In this document: positions 55,201 to 64,000 of the stretch, one piece after another
Layout of the letters: the number at the start of each line of letters is the position of its first letter
Position numbering within the stretch: position 1 is the stretch's first letter
Assembly: GCA_031769625.1 (NCBI GenBank)
Contig: JAUIMM010000126.1
Span: 2,876,001-2,940,000 of the forward strand
Direction of reading: 5' to 3'
Origin: Taudactylus pleione
Lineage: Eukaryota > Chordata > Amphibia > Anura > Myobatrachidae
Length of the DNA: 64,000 nt
Notes under the pieces: model-generated
The model's input: only the letters and a program-made list of their open reading frames with translations
Databases searched by the model: none
What the model was told of the DNA's origin: nothing
Position numbers and translations under genes: made by a program

Positions 55201-58200
55201 CTGTTACTCCAAATTCTACCAATGTGGCTTCTCCACCAGAAGTAACCATTGAGCTATATTACTGCAAGCACTGTTCATATAGTAATCGCTCTGTTGTTGG
55301 TGTACTGGTTCATTATCAAAAACGCCATCCTGAAATTAAAGTTACTGCAAAGTACATTAGACAGGCGCCTCCAACATCAGAGACCATGAGAAATGCAGAT
55401 AACACGAAAAGCACACCTGGAAAGCAATCTAACCCAGTGCAGAGTGCAAAAAAGGGCAATGTACAACCAAAAGAAAATGAAATGTTCTTCTGCCAGCATT
55501 GTGACTATGGTAATCAAACAGTCAAAGGAGTTCTAATTCATTATCAAAAGAAACATAGAGACTTTAAGGTAAATGCTGATGTTATTAGACAACACACAGC
55601 TGCAATAAGGAGTCTTTGTGAACCAGGACAAAAGAAGTCTACAACAAGCACGCAAAATCCTCCTTCTTCTACTGAGCCTGAGAAGAGAAAGCTCCGAAGT
55701 ATCAAATGCAGGCAGTGTTCATTTTCAACCCCTTATGTTTATGCACTTAGAAAGCATATGAAGAAAGATCATTCTGGTCTTAAGGCTACTGTAACATCAA
55801 TATTGAAATGGGCCTTTTTAGATGGCTTCATCGAAGCTGGTTTTCACTGTGAATGGTGTATTTACTCTCATCCGGAGCCAAGTGGTCTTCTTGAACACTA
55901 CCAGAGAAGGCATCCAGAGCATTATGTGGATTATACCTATATGGCAACAAAGCTGTGTGCTGGACCAGACCCCTCACCTGTCCAAACAGCACCTGAACCA
56001 AAATCCTATAAATGCAGAGACTGTACATTTGAAGCACCTTCCATTTGGGATATCACTAACCACTATCAAGCTTTACACCCATGGGCTCTGAAAGGTGATG
56101 AATCTATACTCCTTGAAATCATTAAGGAAAAGGATGCTGCACAAAAGTCAAATTTAGAGGAAGCCACAACTTCAAAGTCTCAGTCTACCCAAAAAGGTTT
56201 CATAAATGCAGAAACTCATATGGCGGTTGGAAATGATTCCAGTATATTACAAGAAAAACCATCACAATTGTCCTCTGCGCTATCCTCATCACCGTATCAA
56301 TGCACAGTTTGCCTATCCGAGTACAACAATCTGCATGGCCTCCTGACCCATTATGGCAAGAAGCATCCAGGTATGAAAGTTAAAGCTGCTGATTTTGCCC
56401 AGGATGTGGACATTAACCCTGGAGCAGTATATAAATGCAGGCACTGTCCATACATTAACACGCGTATTCATGGTGTTCTTACCCACTACCAAAAACGACA
56501 CCCCTTAATAAAGGTCACCGCTGAAGATTTTGTGCATGATGTGGAACCGCCTAAAGAATCAGCTCAGAATGAAACGGAAGAAAATAGAATATTTAAGCAA
56601 GGGTATGGTGCCTACCGTTGTAAAATATGTCCCTATACCCATGGCACACTAGAAAAATTGAAAATTCACTATGAAAAATATCATCATCAACCAGAACCTG
56701 ACATGCTCTCACAGAATTCTCAGAAAGAAGTTTCTAGCACTGAGCCAGACAGTCCATCGGATGAACAACCACCACAAACTGTTGTTACTCTAGAACCCGG
56801 TGAAGTGACTGAAATGACTGGTTTTAGACCGCGTAAAAACATTGCCTCTCACACAGTCTTTAAATGCCAATTATGCAAATATTTCTGCTCTACCAGGAAA
56901 GGTATTGCTAGACACTACCGTATCAAACATAATAATGTACGGGCACAACCAGAGGGCAAAAATAATTTGTTTAAATGTGCACTCTGTTCTTATACTAATC
57001 CAATTCGCAAAGGTCTAGCAGCACATTACCAGAAGCGGCATGACATTGACGCCTACTATACTCACTGTTTAGCAGCATCTAGAACAGTTACTGATAAACC
57101 AAACAAAGTTGTTGTCCCTTCTCCAAGAAAAGAGGATTCTCCTGAACTAAGCGACGAGTTGAAGAAGGCTATCGAAATGAAAAAATGTTCTATTTGTTCA
57201 TTTCAATCTTACAGCAAAAAAGGGATTGTGTCGCATTACATAAAACGACATCCGGGAGTATTCCCCAAAAAGCAACACGCTAGTAAGCTTGGCGGTTATT
57301 TTACAGAGGTGTACGCCGAAGATGATGATAGCCAAAGCTCTTCTGAGGAAAAAGCCGAAACTGAACCCCCATTCGATGATTTAGAATCCCAAGAACCAGA
57401 ACTACTTCCATTTAGATGTATTAAATGCTTCAAACTGTCATTTAGCACGGCTGACCTCCTGTGCATGCACTACACAGATCATCACAGCAAGGACATAAAG
57501 CGAGACTTCTCTATCTTGGGTACCTCTGGTACCCGCTCCTATACCACCACATACCAGTGCAAGCATTGTAATAGTAAATTAAACAGCATTAGTGAACTGA
57601 CCTTCCATTTGAACTGTCACATTGAAGATTTTCAAAAACGTGCCAAACGCCAAGAGAGGCGGAAGCAGCTTTTAAACAAGCAAAAAATTGCTGAGAACTC
57701 TACTTCAGATGTTAAACAAGAAAAGGTAAGAGATATCATTTTTCTATTTTCATGTTTATAAGTGTGCCTGTCTCCCACTTGAAATGCATTCCACCACAAT
57801 TTGAAAAATCCAATGTTACCCGAGTACATAACATGAGTTTTAAGAACGTATTTTTTTTGTTATCTGACTGTCCAATGTAGTGCAATGCTATGTTGATGAA
57901 CGACACTGGGTAATCAATATCCATATTTAATTACCTGTCTGCTTCTGAAGGCTGGCAAATTGCATTATTTGTTTTGTCGAAGAAATTAAGATGCGACAAG
58001 CTCCTTTTTCTCCAAAAATCATCTATCTGGAAGATTTAGCAAATCACAAAAACTTTTAAAACAAAAGGGAATGACAGATATACTTTATTATTGCTAATAA
58101 TATAGACTTTAACCTTGGTGGTGAAACTGGTACAGTTAAATTAAGGTCTTCTAGACATGACATATTTTTTCACTCTGGTGTTTTGTGAATCTGGTGCTGA

Positions 58201-61200
58201 TAGTTATATACCTACATATTGCATTTAATGTAAATGCTGAGTTCCTGTTATTCTAGTGTTCAAAATAAATTAGTACTGTTGTGACAGGATTTTGGAGTCA
58301 TACCTGTTGGCTACTTGTGGCTGAAACTCCATAGACCTTGACCACATTCCATTGTGTGAATGAATGACTCATTATACTGTCTTGTTTGAGCTCCTATAAG
58401 ATTAGCACTGATAGCGGTTGTTGCAGAGAGAGACTGGCATTCCTAGAACTAATTAGTGGTCAAGCTGTACAAAAGTATCAGAAGGCTAGTTTTTCCAGAT
58501 TACAGAAAATTAACATAAAAAAATCATCCAAATTTGATCGTAAAATTGCAGGAATAAATTAATGTCCTTGCGAAAAAGTTCAAAGAAAACAAATAAATAG
58601 AAATAATTTTATATAATTTAGAGGACACGAGATAAAAAAAAAGTCCACCTGCACATTGTTGAATTCAAATTATTAAAATCTAAGTTCTAAAATACATTTA
58701 ATTATACTGAAATGCCACACTTTGAGCAGTGATATGCAAACTGGAAGACACCTGAAACCCTCATGGTAAATAGTATATTTTCCCCTTTTGATATCAAAAT
58801 ACCAATATGTTGAATACACACATCCTCTTTGAAACTGTCTTCTTGGCAGCATTACAAGTCATTCAACCATGAACCTGCTACTTACACTCTTTCAACATGT
58901 TGTTTGTGTACTGTCACATCATAATAGTCTACAGTTATATTAGAGGTGTCTGCCCCCCCACCCCAATACATGTCTATACATTTATTTTGTGTAATTCTTA
59001 AGTGACATTTGGTCAGATCAAAGGTTTGCACATTAGTGGTTCACAATCATTCAAAACTTTCTGATTCAGCTGTGATAATTAATGGGCATCTGACCGATCG
59101 GGGAGAGTTCCACTGGCGCCCACATTTCTACTTGCAGGCTCCGCAACACGCCTATTAGTTTTGACTGATTTAGCTGCTTTGCAAGGCTAAACCTTTGGTA
59201 CTTTTGAGCGCGACAAGCATGATAAATGGACGCCCAAAACAATTTAATTGCTCTGTCCGTCACCTATTAATCGCCGCCCAAATAAATATAGTATCTCCCT
59301 CATTGTGCCAATTTATCAAAGACTTACCTTAATCAACGGCATTATAGGGATCTGTGTCTCGATTGAAATCAACTAAGGGCAGATGGGTGGGGTGCTAATA
59401 CCAGTCAGAAGGAGTCTCTACCTTCAAGTGTACCTTCTATATACAAATACAGAGGAAATAGATTTGGGGGATCTTGGAATGCGTTCCCTAATTTTAAAGA
59501 TGTGCTGCCATGCTGTGGCCAGCAGTACCATGCAGGAAAAAGAAAATGCAGATGCACACTCTAAGCACTAAGAATACTGATAGTAGGCCCATCTGCCACA
59601 TCAATCTGCCCTTAGGTGATTTTAATGCTCACCGATTCCTGCATTGCTGTCTGCACATTAGAATGAGCACTACTATTGTAAGTCCTGAATAAATAGACAA
59701 AATATGTTCATATTAGGGATGTTAGGGACTGATCTGATGGGGGACACATTGATGTGGTAGATGGGCTTGCATTTTTGGGCAAACGTGCTAAGAACCTCAT
59801 TTATACTTAAGGTTAATTATAGAGTGTATCAATTGTTTTCAACTATAAATATTCTTATGGCTTAGAGCGTTCTTTCTTATATGTGAATGTTTTCAAATCT
59901 ACCTACAGAGTTAGAATAATTTTGTTTATTGAAACATTTTTAGGCAGCTCTATCAGACTGTAAACTTGTTGTTATAGTATCATAGATTCAATTTCTTAAT
60001 GTATGACAATTCAAAATACTAGTTGTTATTGTTTTCAATTTTATAGACACTAGTTGTTTTGTAACAGTGAGTTATTCAGTTTAAAATTTTGAGACAAATG
60101 CTTAGAGTACTCTATAGTTGAGAGTAGAACTAAATTCTGTATGGTTTGAAGTGTTGTAGTCTTTAATGGAACTTGGAGCTGTCTTCATTGGAATAAATTA
60201 AGGCCTAGAGAGACAGTCAACTGTTTGAGCATTATTAACTTAACAAAATAAGAATAAACAATTGAAGTGGTAAGTTTTCATTCATGCATTCATACATTGT
60301 ACCTTGTAGCGGTTCCAGCTTCAGATGGCTTGAAGAGTCATTGAATTATTTTACCCAAGGTTATATACATGTTTGCACTCCTGTTCTAGAAAAACTAGTC
60401 CTCTCACTTTGGCAAATGGCGAGAGAATTGGAACTACTTCACCATATTCCCTAATGTTCAAACATGTGTCCCATTTTTGTGGGCAATTTTAGTTTATAGT
60501 GTGATCATAAATTCCTTCTTTTACAGTCAGAAAAATAAGTTTCTAAGGCCTTTTGCACAGCTTAGAGGATATGCCTCAAGGTTAAGGGTCTGGTCTAGAA
60601 ATGTTTAGTGGAAACTTTCAAATCAGTTTTGCATAATCATTTGTTAAGCTGATTGCTGGTTAAAATTAGCTATTGTTCTTCATTATCCTGCCAAAATTAC
60701 AGACACTGGACCAATCCTGAAATTATTCTACCCCTCCTAGTCACACATTGGCAATAGCAAAGTAGAGGTATGAAAGATGGACAGAATTTCAGTGAATGGT
60801 GTCTTAGCGTTATTTTATGCATGCATACATACATACATACATACATATATATATATTTGTGCACTGTGTATATAAATCAGAATTATAGGTGTATGTGCCA
60901 ACCAGGCAGTGCTGCCACACAATGAAATCAAATGTTACATCATAAAGGGTGCACATGAGGACTTGGTCCTCGTCTTAATATATAGTCCATATATACACAG
61001 TTTGCTAATTGTGTATATATTAGTTTGCAATGTACTACTGAATTATAAAGCATGTGTCCATTTGAAATATTAATGTACTTTTGTTTTCTAATGTACTTTC
61101 AGAAGTAACCGTGCATTGTTTTCATGCAGTACAGTGTGCTGTAGAGATTTGTCTACATAAAAATGAGATTGCAATTAGATTTGTAGAGTACATAATCTTA

Positions 61201-61497
61201 TCAAGGGCTGCTATTTTGCACCACGTCTCTTGCACTAATTATTAATAAATACTGGTAGAAAAGCCACTATGAGCCTAATAGTTTTTCTATAGATGTGATA
61301 ATGCTGTATTTTTCTGGATATGGTTACAGACAGGAGGTGGCCAAGAGGCAGTGCATAAGAGATTAAAAGAAAAGGTAGTTGTGGGCTACAAGTGTAAGTT
61401 CTGCGTGGAAGTCCATCCCACACTTCGAGCCATCTGTAATCATCTTCGCAAACATGTCCAGTATGGAAATGCTCCCCCAATTCCTCCTGAATTACAG
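52016..61497 (+). CDS. ZNF462: ZNF462 zinc finger protein 462, 5' coding part (3 coding exons; 3' end outside window)
   Basis: Spliced coding sequence 52016-52238 + 52396-57725 + 61330-61497, about 1,907 residues. The start MEVLQCDGCDFRAQSYEDLK is a C2H2 finger that I recognise as the N-terminus of vertebrate ZNF462. About 25 C2H2 fingers follow, most ending in HYQ-K/R-K/R-HP, with a long low-complexity stretch and an acidic patch near residues 636-667. The exon phases agree: phase 1 across intron 2 and phase 0 across intron 3. Known of the family: a nuclear, chromatin-associated C2H2 factor needed in embryonic and neural development (human haploinsufficiency causes Weiss-Kruszka syndrome). 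Human ZNF462 is about 2,500 residues, so some 600 C-terminal residues lie beyond 64000. The reading frame is intact, so the gene looks functional. No upstream first exon or promoter could be located. Confidence 0.95.
52239..52395 (+). other. ZNF462: ZNF462 intron 2 (157 bp)
   Basis: GT at 52239-52240 and AG at 52394-52395, after the tract TTTATCTTTTCAG. Splicing rebuilds a glycine codon (G + GC) and joins ...EETLG to QTTPQTN. Reading through the intron meets stops, so it must be removed. It is very short compared with the kilobase-scale neighbouring intron and carries no repeat. Confidence 0.9.
52396..57725 (+). CDS. ZNF462: ZNF462 giant exon encoding 23 C2H2 fingers
   Basis: One open exon of 5,330 bp, residues about 75-1851. 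Fingers begin at FFQCKYC (about residue 108), VFSCQYC, NFCCEWC, RFQCPFC, VYKCDEC, PYKCTIC, LYYCKHC (about 759), VYRCLEC, IYRCRFC, VYDCDIC, LYYCKHC, MFFCQHC, SIKCRQC, GFHCEWC, SYKCRDC, PYQCTVC, VYKCRHC, AYRCKIC, VFKCQLC, LFKCALC, MKKCSIC, PFRCIKC and TYQCKHC (about 1793). Between the sixth and seventh lies an Asp/Glu stretch (VEDDEDDEENEVEIEVELDK). A Lys/Arg-rich tail (RAKRQERRKQ) precedes the donor AAAAG|GTAAGA at 57726. A single giant exon carrying most of the protein is typical of ZNF462. No stop or frameshift was seen. Confidence 0.95.
59066..59760. repeat. Decayed inverted-repeat elements in ZNF462 intron 3
   Basis: ATCAACTAAGGGCAGATGGG (59368) is the inverse of CCCATCTGCC and ATCTGCCCTTAGGTGATT (59588-59625). 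ATTGATGTGGTAGATGGGC (59749) is a further inverse of GCCCATCTGCCACATCAAT. The GC-richer patch at 59090-59280 may be a separate MITE relic. Confidence 0.5.
60820..60860 (+). repeat. ATAC/TA microsatellite
   Basis: ATGCATACATACATACATAC followed by a TA run, inside ZNF462 intron 3. Confidence 0.9.
61330..61497 (+). CDS. ZNF462: ZNF462 exon 4 (C2H2 finger GYKCKFC)
   Basis: Acceptor GGTTACAG ends at 61329; donor TTACAG|GTACAA has GT at 61498-61499. In frame with the giant exon it encodes 56 residues beginning TGGGQEAVHKRLKEKVVVGY and containing one C2H2 finger (GYKCKFC ... NHLRKH), then a proline-rich end. This matches the part of ZNF462 that follows the giant exon. The exon ends in phase 0. An open frame continues past the donor into a Tc1 transposon, but the splice donor and family layout argue that this is intron. 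Confidence 0.9.
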
Positions 61498-61547
61498 GTA
61501 CAAACAGAGCCTCCTGACACAAACATGTTGCAGCTACATTGCTTGTG

Positions 61548-63125
61548 CAGACATGGACAAATTTGTTGGTACCCTTACAACTCATTGAAACAATGCTTCA
61601 TTTCTCCTGAAGAGTGATGAAATGAAAACCTATTGTAATGTATTATCTGCATGAATAACACTGAGAAAGGGGAGAAATTTTTGCTTATTCTCCAAAGATA
61701 TTTTAAAGTATTCTGGAAGGATTTGTTGGTACGCCCTTAGAAAAGATAATGTATTTATAGTGATATTTAATACTAATTGCTTTCTTGAATTAGCATCCGA
61801 CTTCTTCTTCAATCTTCAAATCAGTTATTCAGCCTGTTTAAATGGGAAAAAAGTAGTAACTCTGCTGTTTGGAATCATCCTGTGCACCACACTGAACATG
61901 GACCAGAAAAAGCAATGGAAAGTGTTGTTTGTGGAGATCACAAATACAATGATAGAAAAGCATATTAAAGGTAAAGGCTTTAAGACCATCTCCAAGCAGC
62001 TTGATGTTCCTGTAACTATAGATGCAAATCTTATTAAGACGCTTAAAGTCTGTGGGACTGTAGCCAACCTCCATGGATGTGGCTGCAAAAATAGCCCCCA
62101 GATCAAATAAAAGATAGTAGAAAAAGAACCAAGAAAAACTAGAGATGCAAGCTGAACTCCAATGTTAAGGTATGTCAAGGTCTGATTGCACCATCTGATG
62201 CTTTTTTGGGCGACAATGGGTTCCATGTAAAAAGACCCCAGAGGACTCCACTTTTGGAGAAAAAAAACCCATAAAAAAGCCAGACTGGAACTTGCTAAAA
62301 TGCATGCTGATGAGCTACAATGCTTCTGGGAGAATGTCCTTTGGACAGATGAATCAAAACTGGAGCTTTTTGACAAGTCACATGATCTCTATGTTCACAG
62401 AGGAAAAATGAAGCTTTTAAAGAAAAGAACACCATACATACTGTGAAACATGGAGGAGGCTTGGTTATGTGCTGGGTCTGCTTTGCTGCATCTGGCATTA
62501 GGTGCCTTGAATCTTTGCAAGTCACAGTGAAATCTCAAGATTATCAAGGCATACATACTGCCCGGTTCAGAAAGCTCTGTCTCAGTCATGGGTCATGGGT
62601 CCTCCAACATGATAATGACCCAAAACACAGCTAAAAGCACCCAAGAATGTATAAGAACAAAATATTGGATTATTCTGAAGTGACTTTATATAGGCCCTGA
62701 TCTGGAACATATCGAACATCTGTGGAAAGAGCTGAAGCATGCATTCTGGAGAAGGCACCCATCAAACCCGAGGCAGTTGGAGCAGTTTGCTCAGGAAGAG
62801 ACAAACTACCTGTTGACAGGTGCAGAAATCTCTTTGATAACTACAGAAATTGCTTGATTACAGAGATTACCTCTAAAGCTTGTGCAACAAAACGTTGGGT
62901 TCCCATCATTTCTGTCCATATCATTTTCATTTGTTTGATTTCAGATATTCTGTTGAATCAAAGATCAAATGCAAAGTCTGATTTCTATTAAACATGGAAT
63001 AAACAATGATGGATGCCAATTACTTTTGTCAGTTTCACTTTATTTCAGAGAAAAATATGGGTTCCTCTTCATTTTTTTTTTTTTTTTTAATCTTGAAAGG
63101 GTACCAAAGAATTTGTTCACATCTG
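61548..63125 (+). mobile_element. Tc1/mariner transposon, decayed, 50 bp after a ZNF462 exon
   Basis: Terminal inverted repeats read CAGACATGGACAAATTTG at the left and, in reverse complement, CAGATGTGAACAAATTC at the right. The right end abuts TA; the left flank is TG, a decayed TA target. A second internal direct copy of the end (ATTTGTTGGTACGCCCTT, about 61722) gives an IR/DR arrangement. Length is about 1.58 kb, normal for Tc1. The transposase is broken, but the + strand still shows KGFKTISKQLDVPVT (helix-turn-helix region), WTDESKLELF and HLWKELKHAFW. It lies in the ZNF462 intron in the same orientation as the gene. Confidence 0.88.
61901..62830 (+). pseudogene. Tc1 transposase pseudogene
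   Basis: It starts near ATG 61901 (MDQKKQWKVLFVEITNTMIE), and the first 70 residues are open. Stops and frameshifts then interrupt the rest. Recognisable parts are the paired-type DNA-binding start, the first catalytic Asp in WTDESKLELF (about 62345), a GGGLVMCWVCF segment (about 62450) and the HLWKELKHAFW segment near the third acidic residue (about 62715). It cannot encode a working enzyme. Confidence 0.8.
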
Positions 63126-63381
63126 TAGCTTGGACATGTTTGGAAAATATTTAAAATGGTGCATTTTGGTTGACCAAAATAATACACACATCACTATAGA
63201 ATTACTACTTACGTAATCTTATATATTTCACTGTTGCATAAGCTAAATATGTGTAGTTCTACATATTAATGTGTACTCTAGAAACAGTTGTGTATACATT
63301 TTTTACGGTGTAACAGATATCTTATTATTTGTAGTTTGAAGGTGCTGACTTTATATTGGCTTATTCATATTAAAATATCTT
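63126..63381. other. no recognised feature
   Basis: AT-rich intronic DNA between the Tc1 element and the next MITE. No exon or repeat recognised. Confidence 0.5.
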
Positions 63382-63775
63382 GGGGGCGATTCAGTTGATC
63401 ACGATGTTGCATAGCCCCGAGAAGGAGATCCTGGAGCTGTTCAATTCACCGACTTAAGTGCATCTAGTCAGACTGAACAGTGCGCTGTCAAGTCCGACTA
63501 GATGCACTTAAGTCGGAGAATGCCGCTTAGCGTGACTAAAGCAGGGTGTTTAGTCGCGAGACCCGGCATTTTCTGACTTAAGTGACGGCTGGGATGCTGC
63601 TAGCACCGCACTAAGCTGTAAAAAAGCATCGCAGCCGGCACTTTAGTCAGATTTTTGTTCACACTTCAGAAGGGTGCACGCTGAAGTCAGCCTTAGTTGG
63701 CTTAATATTGCAGTCCACTAAATGGCTCCAGGACCTTCTTCCCGGGGGTATTCAACATCGCGATCAATTCAAATG
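63382..63775. mobile_element. MITE of the GATTCAATTGATC family with long internal hairpin
   Basis: The left end GGGGGCGATTCAGTTGATCA is mirrored by the right end CGATCAATTCAAATGCCCCC. Inside, about 63450-63517 forms a strong hairpin (arms around CCGACTTAAGTGCATCTAGT). GC content is much higher than the flanks. It is related to the copies at 15.9-16.2 and 46.6-46.8 kb. Non-coding. Confidence 0.7.
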
Positions 63776-63790
63776 CCCCCCCCCCCCCCC
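63776..63790 (+). repeat. C15 homopolymer at MITE edge
   Basis: Fifteen consecutive C at the right tip of the MITE, probably slippage of its terminal C run. The remaining DNA to 64000 shows no recognised feature. Confidence 0.8.
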
Positions 63791-64000
63791 ACCATGTCTG
63801 GAAGTAGTCCGGAAATGATAATCATTTTAAAAGAGATTAATAACTACATGAAATATTTAAAGTACACCTTACACTATACAGGAGAGCATCCATTTTGCTA
63901 TATACTAGTAATATCACTGAGGCCTAACTTGTGTTTTATGAGTTTCAAGATTCTACTAAATTGATCCTCATGAAAATTGGTTGGGCTTATAAAATGGAAG

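Larger units (their letters stand above)
57726..61329 (+). other. ZNF462: ZNF462 intron 3 (3.6 kb)
   Basis: GTAAGA donor at 57726 and TTACAG acceptor ending at 61329; phase 0 on both sides. The intron is AT-rich and, compared with the DNA left of the gene, poor in recognisable elements. It holds only a decayed inverted-repeat patch near 59.07-59.75 kb and an ATAC/TA microsatellite near 60.82-60.86 kb. I see no additional exon in it. Confidence 0.85.

Noticed and set aside
61498..61617. Continuation of the ZNF462 exon to the stop at 61617
   Set aside because: It would end the protein inside a Tc1 terminal repeat; a consensus donor CAG|GTACAA at 61497/61498 and the known longer C-terminus of the family argue for splicing.
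61825..62376. 183-codon minus-strand ORF in the right Tc1
   Set aside because: It is antisense to the decayed transposase; the recognisable transposase motifs are on the + strand.
1..64000. CRISPR array, bacterial operon, rRNA or tRNA genes
   Set aside because: No regularly spaced identical repeats, no ribosome-binding or operon layout, and no cloverleaf or rRNA-like sequence noticed; the window is vertebrate nuclear DNA.

Overview
The window is vertebrate nuclear DNA, most probably from a frog with a large genome. The only host gene I can name is ZNF462 (zinc finger protein 462), at the right end on the + strand. The frog call is inference. It rests on abundant DIRS-type tyrosine-recombinase retrotransposons, Tc1-like elements, an L2 LINE with the vertebrate L2 3' end, and dozens of short inverted-repeat elements of kinds common in anuran genomes. 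Species cannot be read from the sequence.

Layout. From 1 to about 17.7 kb there is AT-rich non-coding DNA packed with MITEs (hAT-like with 8-bp target duplications, TTAA-type, and several 'ATTCAATT' families), a decayed Tc1-like transposon (6.4-7.6 kb) and a decayed LINE (about 9.2-10.1 kb). From 17.75 to 24.29 kb lies a Tc1 transposon into which a 5-kb DIRS element has inserted. A second, 5'-truncated DIRS copy is at 25.5-26.7 kb. From 28 to 33.6 kb come MITEs, a decayed L1/Tx1-like LINE and a younger L1 3' end with a 13-bp target duplication. An L2 LINE occupies 35.7-39.3 kb on the minus strand and may extend further 5'. From 40 to 51.8 kb there are more MITEs, a perfect 54-bp-arm palindrome and AT-rich filler. 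ZNF462 coding exons lie at 52.0-52.2, 52.4-57.7 and 61.33-61.50 kb and continue beyond the window. A Tc1 copy starts 50 bp after the last exon, and another MITE lies at 63.4-63.8 kb.

The main unexplained structure is a two-part module (block A about 0.15-0.25 kb, block B about 1 kb) present three times in the same orientation and order: 1.3+4.5-5.6 kb, 11.0+13.9-14.9 kb and 46.4+48.5-49.5 kb. No MITE sits at a visibly shared position in the A-B gaps, so most insertions appear to post-date the triplication. In copy 2, block A is open for 83 codons on the minus strand, so the unit may be the remains of a tandemly duplicated unidentified gene or a duplicated regulatory block.

ZNF462 is a very large multi-C2H2 nuclear protein. 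About 1,907 residues and 25 C2H2 fingers are encoded here, with some 600 C-terminal residues (judged from the human length) lying to the right. Its first exon and promoter were not found. All coordinates come from reading by eye. Element edges without a stated target-site duplication are approximate.
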